The position numbers and the translations under genes were made by a program. Positions 54,935 to 64,000 of a stretch of 64,000 nt of DNA are shown here, in pieces. Under the pieces are notes generated by a model. It had not been told where the DNA came from and did no database searches. It saw only the letters and a program-made list of their open reading frames with translations. Numbering within the stretch: the first letter of the stretch is position 1; the number at the start of each line of letters is the position of its first letter. The stretch is from Cryptomeria japonica (Eukaryota; Streptophyta; Pinopsida; Cupressales; Cupressaceae), in NCBI RefSeq assembly GCF_030272615.1, contig NC_081410.1, positions 502,100,442-502,164,441 on the forward strand. Direction: 5' to 3'.

Positions 54935-56207
54935 ATCATTGTTTTGCTTGTACTGGGCACAGACATGACAGATTTTGTACATTTGGACCATTTTTGATAT
55001 ATATATATAGATGACACCATTTTCCGTGATCATGTGATGTGTTCTATGGATGCATGTTATATATGCTCTTTCTTTACTTTATGATGATACAATGCTTAGA
55101 TAGATGATATGATGCATGATGTAAATGTATGATGTATGCTTCGATATGATGTGAGATGTATCTTGAAAATGAGATGTATGATTTGATATGCAAAAATGAT
55201 ATGCAACTACTTTTAAAATGATATGCAACTATTTGTTTTTGGAGCATCCCCATTCTGCATTTTGTCATCCCGATATAACCATATGTTATTTGCTTTCCAT
55301 ATAGGTGTCATCATTGAGCATTGATTTGTTTTGGGATATGTTGAAAATTTATACAAGCATAATGGTATAATTGAACCATAATGACCTGAGAAAAATTTAC
55401 ATGATGTTTGATTTTGCAAGATAGCACAAGCGTCAAGGTATAATTGAACTAGGATGACCAGAGTACAGATTGCATATAAACAGACAAGATTAAACCATTT
55501 GTATGCATAAAGTGGAATCATGTCTTTAGTGATATTTGATGTATCACGTCCAAGACAAGTATTTACATAATACAAATGATTGCCTCATAGACAGAAGACT
55601 AAAAAAATATTGGAGTTTTCCCATGATCTCTAGCTTTGAAGCATTTAGTGAGAAAATGTAGAGAATCCAATAATTTAAAAAGTTGAAATGCAAAAATAGT
55701 CAAGACTTTATGTGATAATGCAACATTTAGTACTTCAGAAAGTCATCCATCTTTGGTATTTTTGTGATTCTTTATTTTAGTGATCCAATGTTTTTCTCTG
55801 TGATGGAGTGAAGTTTTTGGTTGTTGGATGTGATGTTTCTGAGTTTTGCAAATAGTCTTGATGTCTTGAATGTGTTGCAAGTTTTGATGATTTATTGCCC
55901 CTAGCTGAGTGTGCCTCATGATGTGAATATGTACGATGATTTCCAAGCCATGGTGGAATGTGGTAAAAGGATATATGGATAGACCAGGATAGTGACTACG
56001 CTAAGTATGTCCTGACCGGATATTTGCTAAGTGTCGGGCAATGGCTGATAGTACTTTACTGCAAGTGTATAGATATAGATGGAGGAGTCGTTCTTTCACA
56101 ATAGAGCCTATTACCAGGTTTTCACCAGTTGCTTTTATTGTACCTTTTTATTTTCTTTTTCTTGATTTTTTGACTTTTTGTTTTTTTTTATTCGTGCATT
56201 AGACTAC
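54935..56207. other. Non-coding 3' region of K upstream of the antisense gene's end
   Basis: No supported gene on either strand. Contains (TA)n at about 55000, ATGATRTG-type repeats at 55080-55235 (including two copies of AAAATGATATGCAACTA) and otherwise unique-looking AT-rich sequence. Confidence 0.5.
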
Positions 56208-57464
56208 TCAAGTGTAGTATTTCTTTAGATGAATGTTGTTAGTTGGTTCTTCGAGCACATCTCCTTCTAAGGTTGTGAGCTGATAAGCACCTGATCCATA
56301 GATTGAGATGATGACATAGGGACCCAACCAGTTAGGTTCAAATTTCACTTTCTTTTCTCGATCTTGTTGATTTCTTGGATTTTCTTTGAGGACTAGGTCA
56401 CCAACTTTGAAATTGCGAGGGATGACCTTGTGATTATAGCTTTTGCACATGCATTACTGATATGCTTTGAGATGAGTATAAGCATGCTGATACCTTTCAT
56501 CTAATAGTTCCAGTTCTTACAGTCGGTTGACCTGATACTCTTCATCTGGGATTAAGCCTTTTAGAGATACTCTGAGAGATGGAATTTCTACTTCTAGTGG
56601 TAAAATAGCTTTGGATCCATAGACCAATGAGAAAGGTGTGGCTCCTATAGGTGTATGGATGCTGGTTCTGTATGCCCAAAGTGCTGGATTGAGTTGTATA
56701 TGCCAATCTTTTCCTGCATCATTTACTGTTTTCTTGAGAATCTTCAGTATTTTTTTGTTGGATGCTTCTGCTTGACCATTCCCCTGGGGGTAGTATGGTG
56801 TAGAGAACCGATGTTGTATTTTGAATTGTTCACATAGTTCTTGGACATCTTGGTTTTTGAATGGTTGTCCATTATCGGTGACGATGGAACTTGGAATACC
56901 ATATCTACAGATCAGATAGTTTAGGATAAAAGATGCAATTTGCTTTCTAGTTACTGTGGTCATTGGGACTGTTTCTATCCATTTGGTAAAGTATTATGTT
57001 GTAGTTATAATGAACTTGTGTCCATTTGAAGATGAAGGATGAATTTTGCCGACCAAGTCTAGTCCCCACTAACAAAAGGGCCAGGATGTTGTAAATGGTT
57101 GTAGTTCCTATGCTGGTGCATGTATCAGATTGCCATGGATCTGGCATTTAGGACACTTCTTGGCGAAGTAGTAAGAATCATTCTCCATTGTAGGCCAGTA
57201 GTATCCCATCCTTAGAAGCTTTTTAGCAAGAGTAGTCCCACTTGAATGTGTTCCACAAATACCTTTGTGAAGCTTGTGTAAAGTGAAATCAGAATCATTA
57301 TGATCAAGGCAATGAAGAAGAGTACCATCTAGACCTCGATGGTATAAAGTATCAACAGTAAGGGTAATACGGGCAGCTTGTTGGATAAAATTATGTTTTT
57401 GGTTATGGGATAAGTCAATGGGTAGGATATTGTTCTTTAGATAATCATATATCGGTCCATACAA
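56208..57464 (-). pseudogene. Element K: integrase with GPY/F-type C-terminus
   Basis: Zinc module LHKLHKGICGTHSSGTTLAKKLLRMGYYW, then FAKKCPKCQIHGNLIH (HHCC complete). The core has SIVTDNGQPFKNQDVQELC (Asp), YPQGNGQAEASNKKILKIL (Glu kept), LNPALWAYRTSIHT and TPFSLVYGSKAILPLEVEIPSL. The C-terminal piece 56450-56208 has FKVGDLVLKENPRN, KFEPNWLGPYVII, GSGAYQL and NNIHLKKYY. The segment with the first catalytic Asp (57100-56970) has stops and a frameshift. Better preserved than the G integrase. Confidence 0.9.
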
Positions 57465-58010
57465 AGGTGAATCTGAACTAGTTAAGGCATAGACAACATG
57501 GGATTCAGAGTGGTCATAGGCTGGGGAGAACCATTGTTCTACCAGGAACTCGTAATGAATCTATTGCTCTAGAATTTGTGGTAATGAAGCGATAGTAGCC
57601 ATGGCATCGGCTGCTTTGTTGTTCAACCTTGGTATTTTCTCAAAGGTGACGTGTACAAAATACTGTTTGAAGTCATCCACCATTCATTTGTAGGGTAGTA
57701 GCTTGTCATCCTCTGTCTAATAGTCATTGTTGATTTGATTGACGACTAGTTGTGAATCTCCATAGACCATTAACTCTGTGATTTTCCATTCTAAGGCCAT
57801 TTTGATGCCTATAACCAATGCCTCATATTCAGCCACATTATTTGTGCATGGGAACATAAGCCTATATGATCTTGGTATAGTGTACCCTTCAAGAGTAATG
57901 AAAAGAATGCCAGCACCTGAACCATGTTGGGTGTAGGATCCATCAAAGTATAGGGTCCATTGTATGGTAGAAATAGCAAGAACGCCCCTGTCTGGAAATT
58001 CAATCTTCAT
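57465..58010 (-). pseudogene. Element K: second (archaeal-type) RNase H
   Basis: IQWTLYFDGSYTQHGSGAGILFI, PCTNNVAEYEALVIGIKMALEW, ELMVYGDSQLVVNQINNDY. The D, E and D metal ligands of the fold are all present. Past a TAG at about 57717 it continues with DKLLPYK, FEKIPRLNNKAADAMATIASLPQ. Confidence 0.88.
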
Positions 58011-58553
58011 AGTTTGTTTTCCTGGTAGCGGTGCTTCAGCTAGTTGATCTGCAATTGCTTGTGCTTTGATGGCTCTTCATTCTGTGTATTGGATGTCAAA
58101 TTCACTGAGAATCATGATCCATTTAGCCAATCTGCTAGTAAAAGCTGCCTTGTTGAGTAGATATTTGAGAGGATCAATTTTTGCTACTAGCTTAATTGTG
58201 TGTGCTAGCATATAATGTCAGAACTTTTGAGATGCGAAGACTACTGTTAGACAAGCCTTCTCAATGAATGTATAGTTGAGTTCATAGCCATTCAATGTCC
58301 TACTAATGTAGTAGATGGCTCATTCCTTTCCTTGATCTTCTTGTTCTAACAGTGCCCCCAATGATATATTTGTTGTTGAAATGTATAAAATAAGGGGCTT
58401 TCCTGCAACTGGTGGTACTAGAATTGGTGGGTTCATCAGATACTGTTTGATTTGATAAAAATATTTTGCACACTTGGTCTCCCATCTAAAAGGTACATTC
58501 TTATGGAGCAAATGATTGAATGGTAGACTTTTATCAGCTAGTTGAGCGATGAA
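58011..58553 (-). pseudogene. Element K: gypsy RNase H
   Basis: KCAKYFYQIKQYLMNPPILVPP, GKPLILYISTTNISLGALLEQ, then YYISRTLNGYELNYTFIEKACLTVVFASQK, PLKYLLNKAAFTSRLAKWIMILSEF and the tether ADQLAEAPLPGKQ. Two frames and several stops. Confidence 0.85.
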
Positions 58554-59494
58554 TCACCTGATTGATTGAAGTGATCCTTGTAGAGATCTAAGCTGACTGA
58601 TATTATTTGGTGGTGGCATTTCCATAATGGCTTGTACCTTTGCTGGATCCACTTCAATATCTTTAGCTAAGACAATGTAGCCCAGTAACTTTCCTGATGT
58701 AACCCCAAAGACACACTTCTTAGGGTTGAGCCGAACTTGGAATTTCTCCAATCGATCAAAGATTTTTGTTAGGATGCCAAGATGTTCTGCTCTAGTGAAT
58801 GATTTAGCTAGCAGATTGTCCACATAGTCTTCCATGAATGTGTGCATCATGTCATGAAAGGTTGTTGTCATTGCTCTTTGATAAGTAGCCCCTGCATTCT
58901 TTAAGCCAAAAGGCATGACATTCCAACAGTACGTTCCCCAAGGACAGGTGAATGCTATTTTATCTTGATCTTTGGCGCTATTTTTATCTGATTATAGCCT
59001 AAGAAACTATCCATTAGTGAGAGCATTGCATGGCCCTCTGTGAGGTCTACAATTATGTCAATGCTGGGTGAAGGAAAGCCGTCTTTTAGACAGGCTTTGT
59101 TGACATCTCTGAAATTAGTGCAAATTCTGATACTATCGTCTGGTTTTGATACTAGCACTATGTTGGAGATCCATTCTGCATAGTCGATGGGTCGGATGAA
59201 TCTGACATCTAATAGTTTCTTTAGTTTAGCTTTGACCATGAGTGCCACCTGTGGATTCATCTTTCATAGTTTTTGCTTGACTGGCTTAACTCCTGGAGAG
59301 ATGGACAAGTGATGCATGATTAAGCGTGGATCAATTCTGGGCATATCTGCATATGACCAAGCAAAGTTAATTTGTTTTTCTTTAAAAAAGATGATAAATG
59401 TCGATTTTTCCTCCTTTGTCAGAGATTTTGCAAGGTGTATGTTCTTGATTGCTTTTGTGGTACCAATGTTGATTGATTGAGTGGGCTCAATCAA
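58554..59494 (-). pseudogene. Element K: gypsy reverse transcriptase
   Basis: FAWSYADMPRIDPRLIMHHL, VALMVKAKLKKLLDVRFIRPIDYAEWISNIVLVSK, SIRICTNFRDVNKACLKDGFPSPSID, MLSLMDSFLGYNQIKIA, MPFGLKNAGATYQRAM, FMEDYVDNLLAKSFTRAEHL, LNPKKCVFGVTSGKLLGYIV, ISQLRSLQGSLQSIR. The catalytic YVDD reads YVDN, so like G it has lost the second Asp. Frameshifts lie near 58950 and 59262. Confidence 0.9.
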
Positions 59495-60484
59495 TATGGG
59501 TGATCACTCATGAAAGTGTTCTGGAAGAGTGTCAAGTCTCCCATCTTTAGGTGCTTTAAAAAGGTTTTCACCCTTAGATGCGTCCTTTATTTTTACTTTT
59601 TTGTGATCTAGAGCTGCCATTGACTGGTTTTTAGCATCAGATCTTTTATTTGGTTCATTTTTGCAACTGAGAGACTTGGCACTCCCTGGTTTGCAGACAT
59701 CGTTACTTCATTCACTCGTAGAGCCTATTTTCAGGTTAACGGTACATAGGTAGTGGATAATAGATTCATCATCAAGGAAAATTGGTATATCATATATTTC
59801 GGGTTCGTCCCAGTCAATGAGGTTAGGAAAGACAAGCGGTAAGGAATCATTTGGTGGATCAAGTTCTGCTACTATAAGTGTCAAGACAAAGGTTTCATCG
59901 TGATTGGTTTTAGTAAAGAAGTCAAGGATTTTGTCGAGGTCTTCGATGGTATTATCTTCCATATAGACTTGTTCATAATGTTTCTGTTCACTTTCCTTGG
60001 CGTCATAGATATTTTGTAGTCCAAATTCAAGAGGTCTATCATTTGCATTATGTTCTTCCTAAGAAAGGGATATGGTACCAGTATTATCAGTGATATCTGC
60101 AGTAGCATTTGAGCAGCTACCCCATTCATATTCATTAGAATCAGTCTTTGAGGCATCATCCTAGATTCTATCAGTGCTGTAAACAGGTATGTTGTAGGGT
60201 GAAAATAGATCTTTGATGATGGATATCAATTTGATAGTTTTTGTTGATTCAGTGTCAGATCTTGCTTCTACTTTCTATATTTGTTCATAGACTGTTCCCC
60301 CTTGGAGAGTAATAACGGTATCAGGAGATGATACTATCAGTTCTTGAGATATTAGCATTTGAATATTGTCTACTGCTACAGATATGGCTTTCTTGTGACT
60401 TAGAAGCTTTTCCTGATGTTGCTTCTATTCTTGACGTTCACGTGCCTTGCAGATTGTTTCTACTGACTCAAATAGTGTTTCCTG
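59495..60484 (-). pseudogene. Element K: acidic linker between G-patch and RT
   Basis: Mostly broken. The piece 59962-59708 (EDLDKILDFFTKTNHDETF, LPLVFPNLIDWDEPEIYDI) parallels the G linker (LIDW core). The upstream portion has many stops and no recognised domain. Confidence 0.55.
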
Positions 60485-60685
60485 CTAGGATTCTTCTTTG
60501 TACTTCTTCTTTGTTTTCCATTGAGGTTTTGGAGTTATGTGTGGTGTCCTTCTTAATAGGAAAGTGAGTTTACAACCCAATCCTATTTTGTCTCTACTAG
60601 GCTGTGAAGGAAGGTCTATAGGCTCAGTGACTCCTTCTTTGCATTTTCCAATAGGTCCTTTACCATCATATCCCATTTGTTGCAT
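60485..60685 (-). pseudogene. Element K: G-patch-like segment
   Basis: MQQMGYDGKGPIGKCKEG, then EPIDLPSQPSRDKIGLGCK: a glycine-rich pattern with the GLG ending of a G-patch, in the same protein position as in G. Confidence 0.6.
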
Positions 60686-61135
60686 GATTAAGTAGCCCTT
60701 TCCATATAGGTGTGTTGGTAGAACTATGTCTAGAGCAGCTACTTTGTTATCTTCTTCCTCGTCTCTGTATAACCAACTAAGAATGTCTTTATCTTCCGAT
60801 TCATGTGCTAGAGTGCCTAGTTGGATGAAGGTACCATCAAATTTGGTGATGGGCTAAGTTACCTAATGTGTTGATGGAGTGGGCAATCCATGAGATCTGG
60901 GTGATGTTGGTAATTTGGCCAAACACATGGGTTCCAAAGAGTATTCTCCCATACCTTGTTCTTTGATTTGCATTTTTTGCTTGAAATCTCCAGGTAATGA
61001 TTTGGGCTTTGCCTTTTGTAGATCTGATGTTGAGGATCTTTGTTTTTCCCTATTATGAGGAACCAAACTATCATGGGCTGCCCCCATTGCAATACAATGT
61101 TGAAATGGATTGTGATCAGTAGATATAGAGACCTC
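60686..61135 (-). other. Element K: degraded segment between protease and G-patch
   Basis: Pol linker without recognisable domain. Short open frames at 60859-61197 and 60863-61087 overlap in different frames; at most one is genuine. Confidence 0.4.
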
Positions 61136-62155
61136 TTATCTGTTATAAAGAAATTTGACACACTGGTGATACATAGAAGGCACTGCTTGCATTTCATGTA
61201 TCCAGGGTCGACCTAATAAAATATTGTAGGTGAGGTCTATGTCTAAGACCTGACACATAGTATCTTTTTGCACTAGTCCAACTTGAATTGGTAACATCAC
61301 AGTTCCTTCAGATGACCTTTCCTCATCCTCATAGGCCTTTATGGTTATCTTTTTATGGGGATCAATAGACTCCTCTGAGAATCCTAATGTACGGATAAGT
61401 TTTAAGGTACATATATTAAGTCTAGCTCCTCCATCTATCAATACTCTTTTTACTCGATGTTTATAAATGATGACTTCAATATGGAGAGGAGTGTTATGCA
61501 GATGACTCAAGGAAGTATTATCATGATCTGAGAAGGTAAGATTATGAGGCCCTGTCATATGAGCGACCATGGCTTGAAATCTGTCTGTATCCAGATCTTG
61601 AGGTACATTTGTTTCCAATAGCGCTTGCTCCAATATGTTTTTGCGTTTTGGTGACAGTTTTAGTAGTTCTAGTATAGATATCTGAGCCAGAGTTTTGTGT
61701 AGTTGGATAACTAAATCATATTGGATTTTTGGTGTAGTGGTTGTAGGCACAGTATGTCCCTTCAAGACATATTTCTGAGCTCTGGTTGTGACATTGATAG
61801 ATTCATCATTATGCTGGTTTCGGATGGTGATGACATTCACATGATGGTCTTCAGCTAATATGTGATTGATGGTTTTATTGTAGATATGGTTGATACGAGC
61901 TCCTCGTGTATCGTTTGAGGTTGAAGCTCCATCTTTGTTGTAGTTTGGAAGAGGATTTTTAAAGGCTCCGTGGTCACCATTTGTTTTGAGACCATCTACC
62001 ATTAAATCAGCTCGATCAATCATATCCTGAACAATGTTTTTCAATCTCATGCAATTGTTCGTTCGATGAACTTTGTTATGATGAAAATCACAATAGTGTG
62101 AATCATTCCACCAAGGTGGTTTGATTTGGGGTTCATAGTTGCTGATTGTAGGCAA
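61136..62155 (-). pseudogene. Element K: Gag C-terminal H/C motif and aspartic protease
   Basis: 339 codons stay open. The N-terminal part has KPPWWNDSHYCDFHHNKVHRTNNC and MRLKNIVQDMID (H/C-rich, as in G). The protease starts near residue 235: RVLIDGGARLNICTLKLIRTLG (catalytic Asp kept, DGG form), IKAYEDEERSSEGTVMLPIQV, YNILLGRPWIHEM, HQCVKFLYN. The long intact frame and the kept Asp suggest this part decayed late. Confidence 0.85.
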
Positions 62156-62890
62156 AGAGAGAATCTTGTTTGCCAGGAGCTCTTTGAATGCTGATTCTAG
62201 TGATTGTCCCAGTGGTGTGAAGACACGCTTCTAGAAATTGTTAGTGTTGTCACGTGAATTGTTATTATGTCCTTGATTCATGGTTTTGTTTTGAGTATCG
62301 TTGGTGTTGTTTGCGTTGGGTTGACATTGACTAGTATTTGGTGCATATGTGTTAGCGTTTGGATTAGCACCAATAGAATTTTTCATAGCTTGAGGATTTT
62401 CTGATAATGTGAGCACTGGTTGTTTGGATTTTGGATCTTGCGATTCATTGTTGCCTTCATTTTTGTTTTGAGTCCAGAATCAAGACTTGTCTAAGTTGTT
62501 GTTGCTTTGGTTATTGTAGTTTGATGAATTTGTTCCTTCTTTGAAGAATTTGAGCATTCCCTTTTTGACACATGCTTCCTCTACTTGAATGCCATTTTCA
62601 ATCAATTTAGCAAAAGATGGGATGCATTGGAGTTTGAGTCTGTAACTCATCTCACCATTCAAGTTGTTGATGAAGATTTCCATTTTCTCCTTTTCAGGAA
62701 TATCTCGAGGATATCATGATACCATACGTCGCCAACGTTGAAGGAATATCATGAATTTTTCATTATTCTTTTGTTTGGTGTTGCAGATGTCTAGCATGGT
62801 TATAGCATGTTGAATGTTATAGGAATATTGTGTTATGAACTTGTTAACCAATTCATCAAATGATCTGATAGGTGGTGTAATTTTGGATAA
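62156..62890 (-). pseudogene. Element K: Gag, C-terminal half
   Basis: Two open pieces (62683-62480 and 62416-62231) continue Gag after a break near 62700: EIFINNLNGEMSYRLKLQCIPSFAKLIENGIQVEEA, then an N/T/Q-rich low-complexity linker. The segment 62890-62700 carries the FLQRW-like end of the retrotrans_gag domain with stops. Confidence 0.75.
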
Positions 62891-63832
62891 TCATTCCATT
62901 GTTTGTCCTCCCAAGCTTTTGGGGAATAACCTTATTAGATAGGTGTCACCATGAGCAAATTCAAGACTCATGGTACAGAATTCTTTAACATGATCACAGG
63001 GATCACTTTTTCCATCGTATTTGTCAAATTTAGGTATGTCTGAGTTTGGAGGAAAAGGGATCATGTGCAATTTTCTGTCAAAAGGATAAGGACAAATTTT
63101 GTTTAATGAGTACCGCACTATTGTCCCTTGTTGCAGGTCTTGTATTTGTCTTTGTAACATTTGCATTTGTTTAGTAAGGGCAACCAAAGGTGTATTGTTT
63201 TGTCGGGGGAAGAGTTCTCGCGTATTGATCCTGGGTTGAAACAGTGTGTGGAATGGTATGTTTTGATCGAGAATGTATTGTCTTGGTGTATGTTGTTCTG
63301 GTATGTTTTGATTCGGGATGTTTTGTCTTGGTGTATGTTGTTCTGGTATGTTTTGATCAGGGATATCTTGCTTAGGGTCACATGCTTCCCCTTCCCATTG
63401 TTGTTCTTGATATTCATAATGTTGAGGTTGCATTCTAAACACATCTACGTCAAAGTTTTCAGGGAGTTTGACTCCTTTTCTTGTGAGCATGAGCAAATAT
63501 TTTTCTTTGTCATTTTCCATGAGCTTTTCTACAAGCTTTTGGAATGAAACACTTTCTTGGCATTCCTGAAGAAGCTCTTCAGAAATTTCAGTATCCTCTA
63601 GGTGTGGACCTTCAAAAGGATTTGACAACCTTCGATTCATACTAGATTCTGCTTGTGCCTTGCTTTGTTGGTTTTGTTGAGAGAAAGTAACAAGCATTTT
63701 AGTAGAAACTTTTAGTGATGAAGGGGACAAAATCCTCTTCGATATGTTGCTCGGGGGTTGGTGGTTCAGGTTGGGGTGTGTTATAAGTGATACACTTGTT
63801 GGGTAGGAATGCCGGATTGATCCTGCCTCCAC
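62891..63832 (-). pseudogene. Element K: gypsy Gag, N-terminal half
   Basis: A 313-codon open piece. DTEISEELLQECQESVSF and MENDKEKYLLMLTRKGVKLP match the start of the G Gag. At residues 168-206 an imperfect repeat DQNIPEQHTPRQNIPNQ (about five copies of a Q/N/I/P unit, 63242-63355) is a local expansion. The capsid domain follows: YPFDRKLHMIPFPPNSDIPKFDKYDG, DPCDHVKEFCTMSLEFAHGDTYLIRLFPKSLGGQTME. The start codon is uncertain because the leader is cut by the window edge. Confidence 0.85.
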
Positions 63833-64000
63833 GATGTATGATTTGATTAAAAGCGGATTTTTGACAATACGCCCTAGTCTTTAAAGGATTTTTGTCAAAT
63901 TTGTTGGATTTGTTTTGGATATAATGTTTGACGTGATGAAGGAATACTTGATAAGATTTGAAGAGTTGATGATTGATGTATAAAAAATTGTTTCTCTTGA
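63833..64000 (-). other. Leader of element K (partial)
   Basis: Sequence upstream of Gag, with no feature recognised in the 168 bases available. Confidence 0.4.

Larger units (their letters stand above)
48670..64000 (-). mobile_element. Element K: Ty3/gypsy retrotransposon (Tat/Ogre-like) with antisense gene
   Basis: Minus-strand element with Gag (63832 down), protease, G-patch-like segment, RT, two RNase H domains and integrase (to 56208). A long 3' region with an antisense gene follows, then a purine tract and an unusual inverted-repeat LTR region (48670-51391). Its leader and 5' LTR lie beyond the right edge. It is inserted in the 3' LTR of G and belongs to a related but distinct family (TGTAGACG against TGTAGACA starts). 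Confidence 0.88.

Overview
The window looks like intergenic heterochromatin from a seed plant with a large, retrotransposon-rich nuclear genome. Nearly every base can be assigned to plant Ty1/copia or Ty3/gypsy LTR elements with iMet-type primer-binding sites, CCHC Gag knuckles, and 5-bp target-site duplications (TSDs). No ordinary host gene, tRNA, rRNA or CRISPR array was seen. A conifer or another large-genome plant is plausible, but the sequence does not fix the species. Elements are lettered A to K here (J not used).

Layout. The oldest resident is E, a decayed minus-strand copia element (17447-20209 visible). Its 3' LTR is broken by D (plus strand, non-autonomous). D is broken by C (minus), C by B (minus), and B's 3' LTR by A (minus, 252-4801, TSD GTTCT). 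E also holds a TRIM (17797-18166), a solo LTR F (18913-19685, TSD TCATC) and the large plus-strand gypsy element G (20210-48669). G's RNase H is split by copia element H (29601-43535, TSD AACAT). H's 3' LTR is split by non-autonomous element I (35053-42637, TSD TTGTT). G's 3' LTR is split by a second gypsy element, K (minus, 48670 to beyond the right edge).

Three kinds of element are mixed. (1) Pol-bearing elements: copia E and H, gypsy G and K. The gypsy pair have Gag, protease, a G-patch-like segment, RT, two RNase H domains and integrase, the order expected of the plant Tat/Ogre group. (2) Element A carries only Gag and a protease domain. (3) B, C, D and I form a pol-less group. They have about 1-kb LTRs, an ORF1 (coiled coil plus up to four CCHC knuckles) and an ORF2 of roughly 1,070-1,160 codons that I do not recognise. 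They share the iMet PBS and the AAAGGGGGAGAT-type polypurine tract of H, so they were probably moved in trans by an H-like copia element. All are broken by stops or frameshifts.

The items most worth a second look are: the conserved ORF1/ORF2 pair of the pol-less group; an antisense, apparently spliced, plant-mobile-domain-like gene inside K, whose in-frame stops are all TAG or TGA; the 2.7-kb inverted-repeat LTR region of K; a TRIM with only 53 bp between its LTRs; and a tandem pair of small ORFs in the leader of G.
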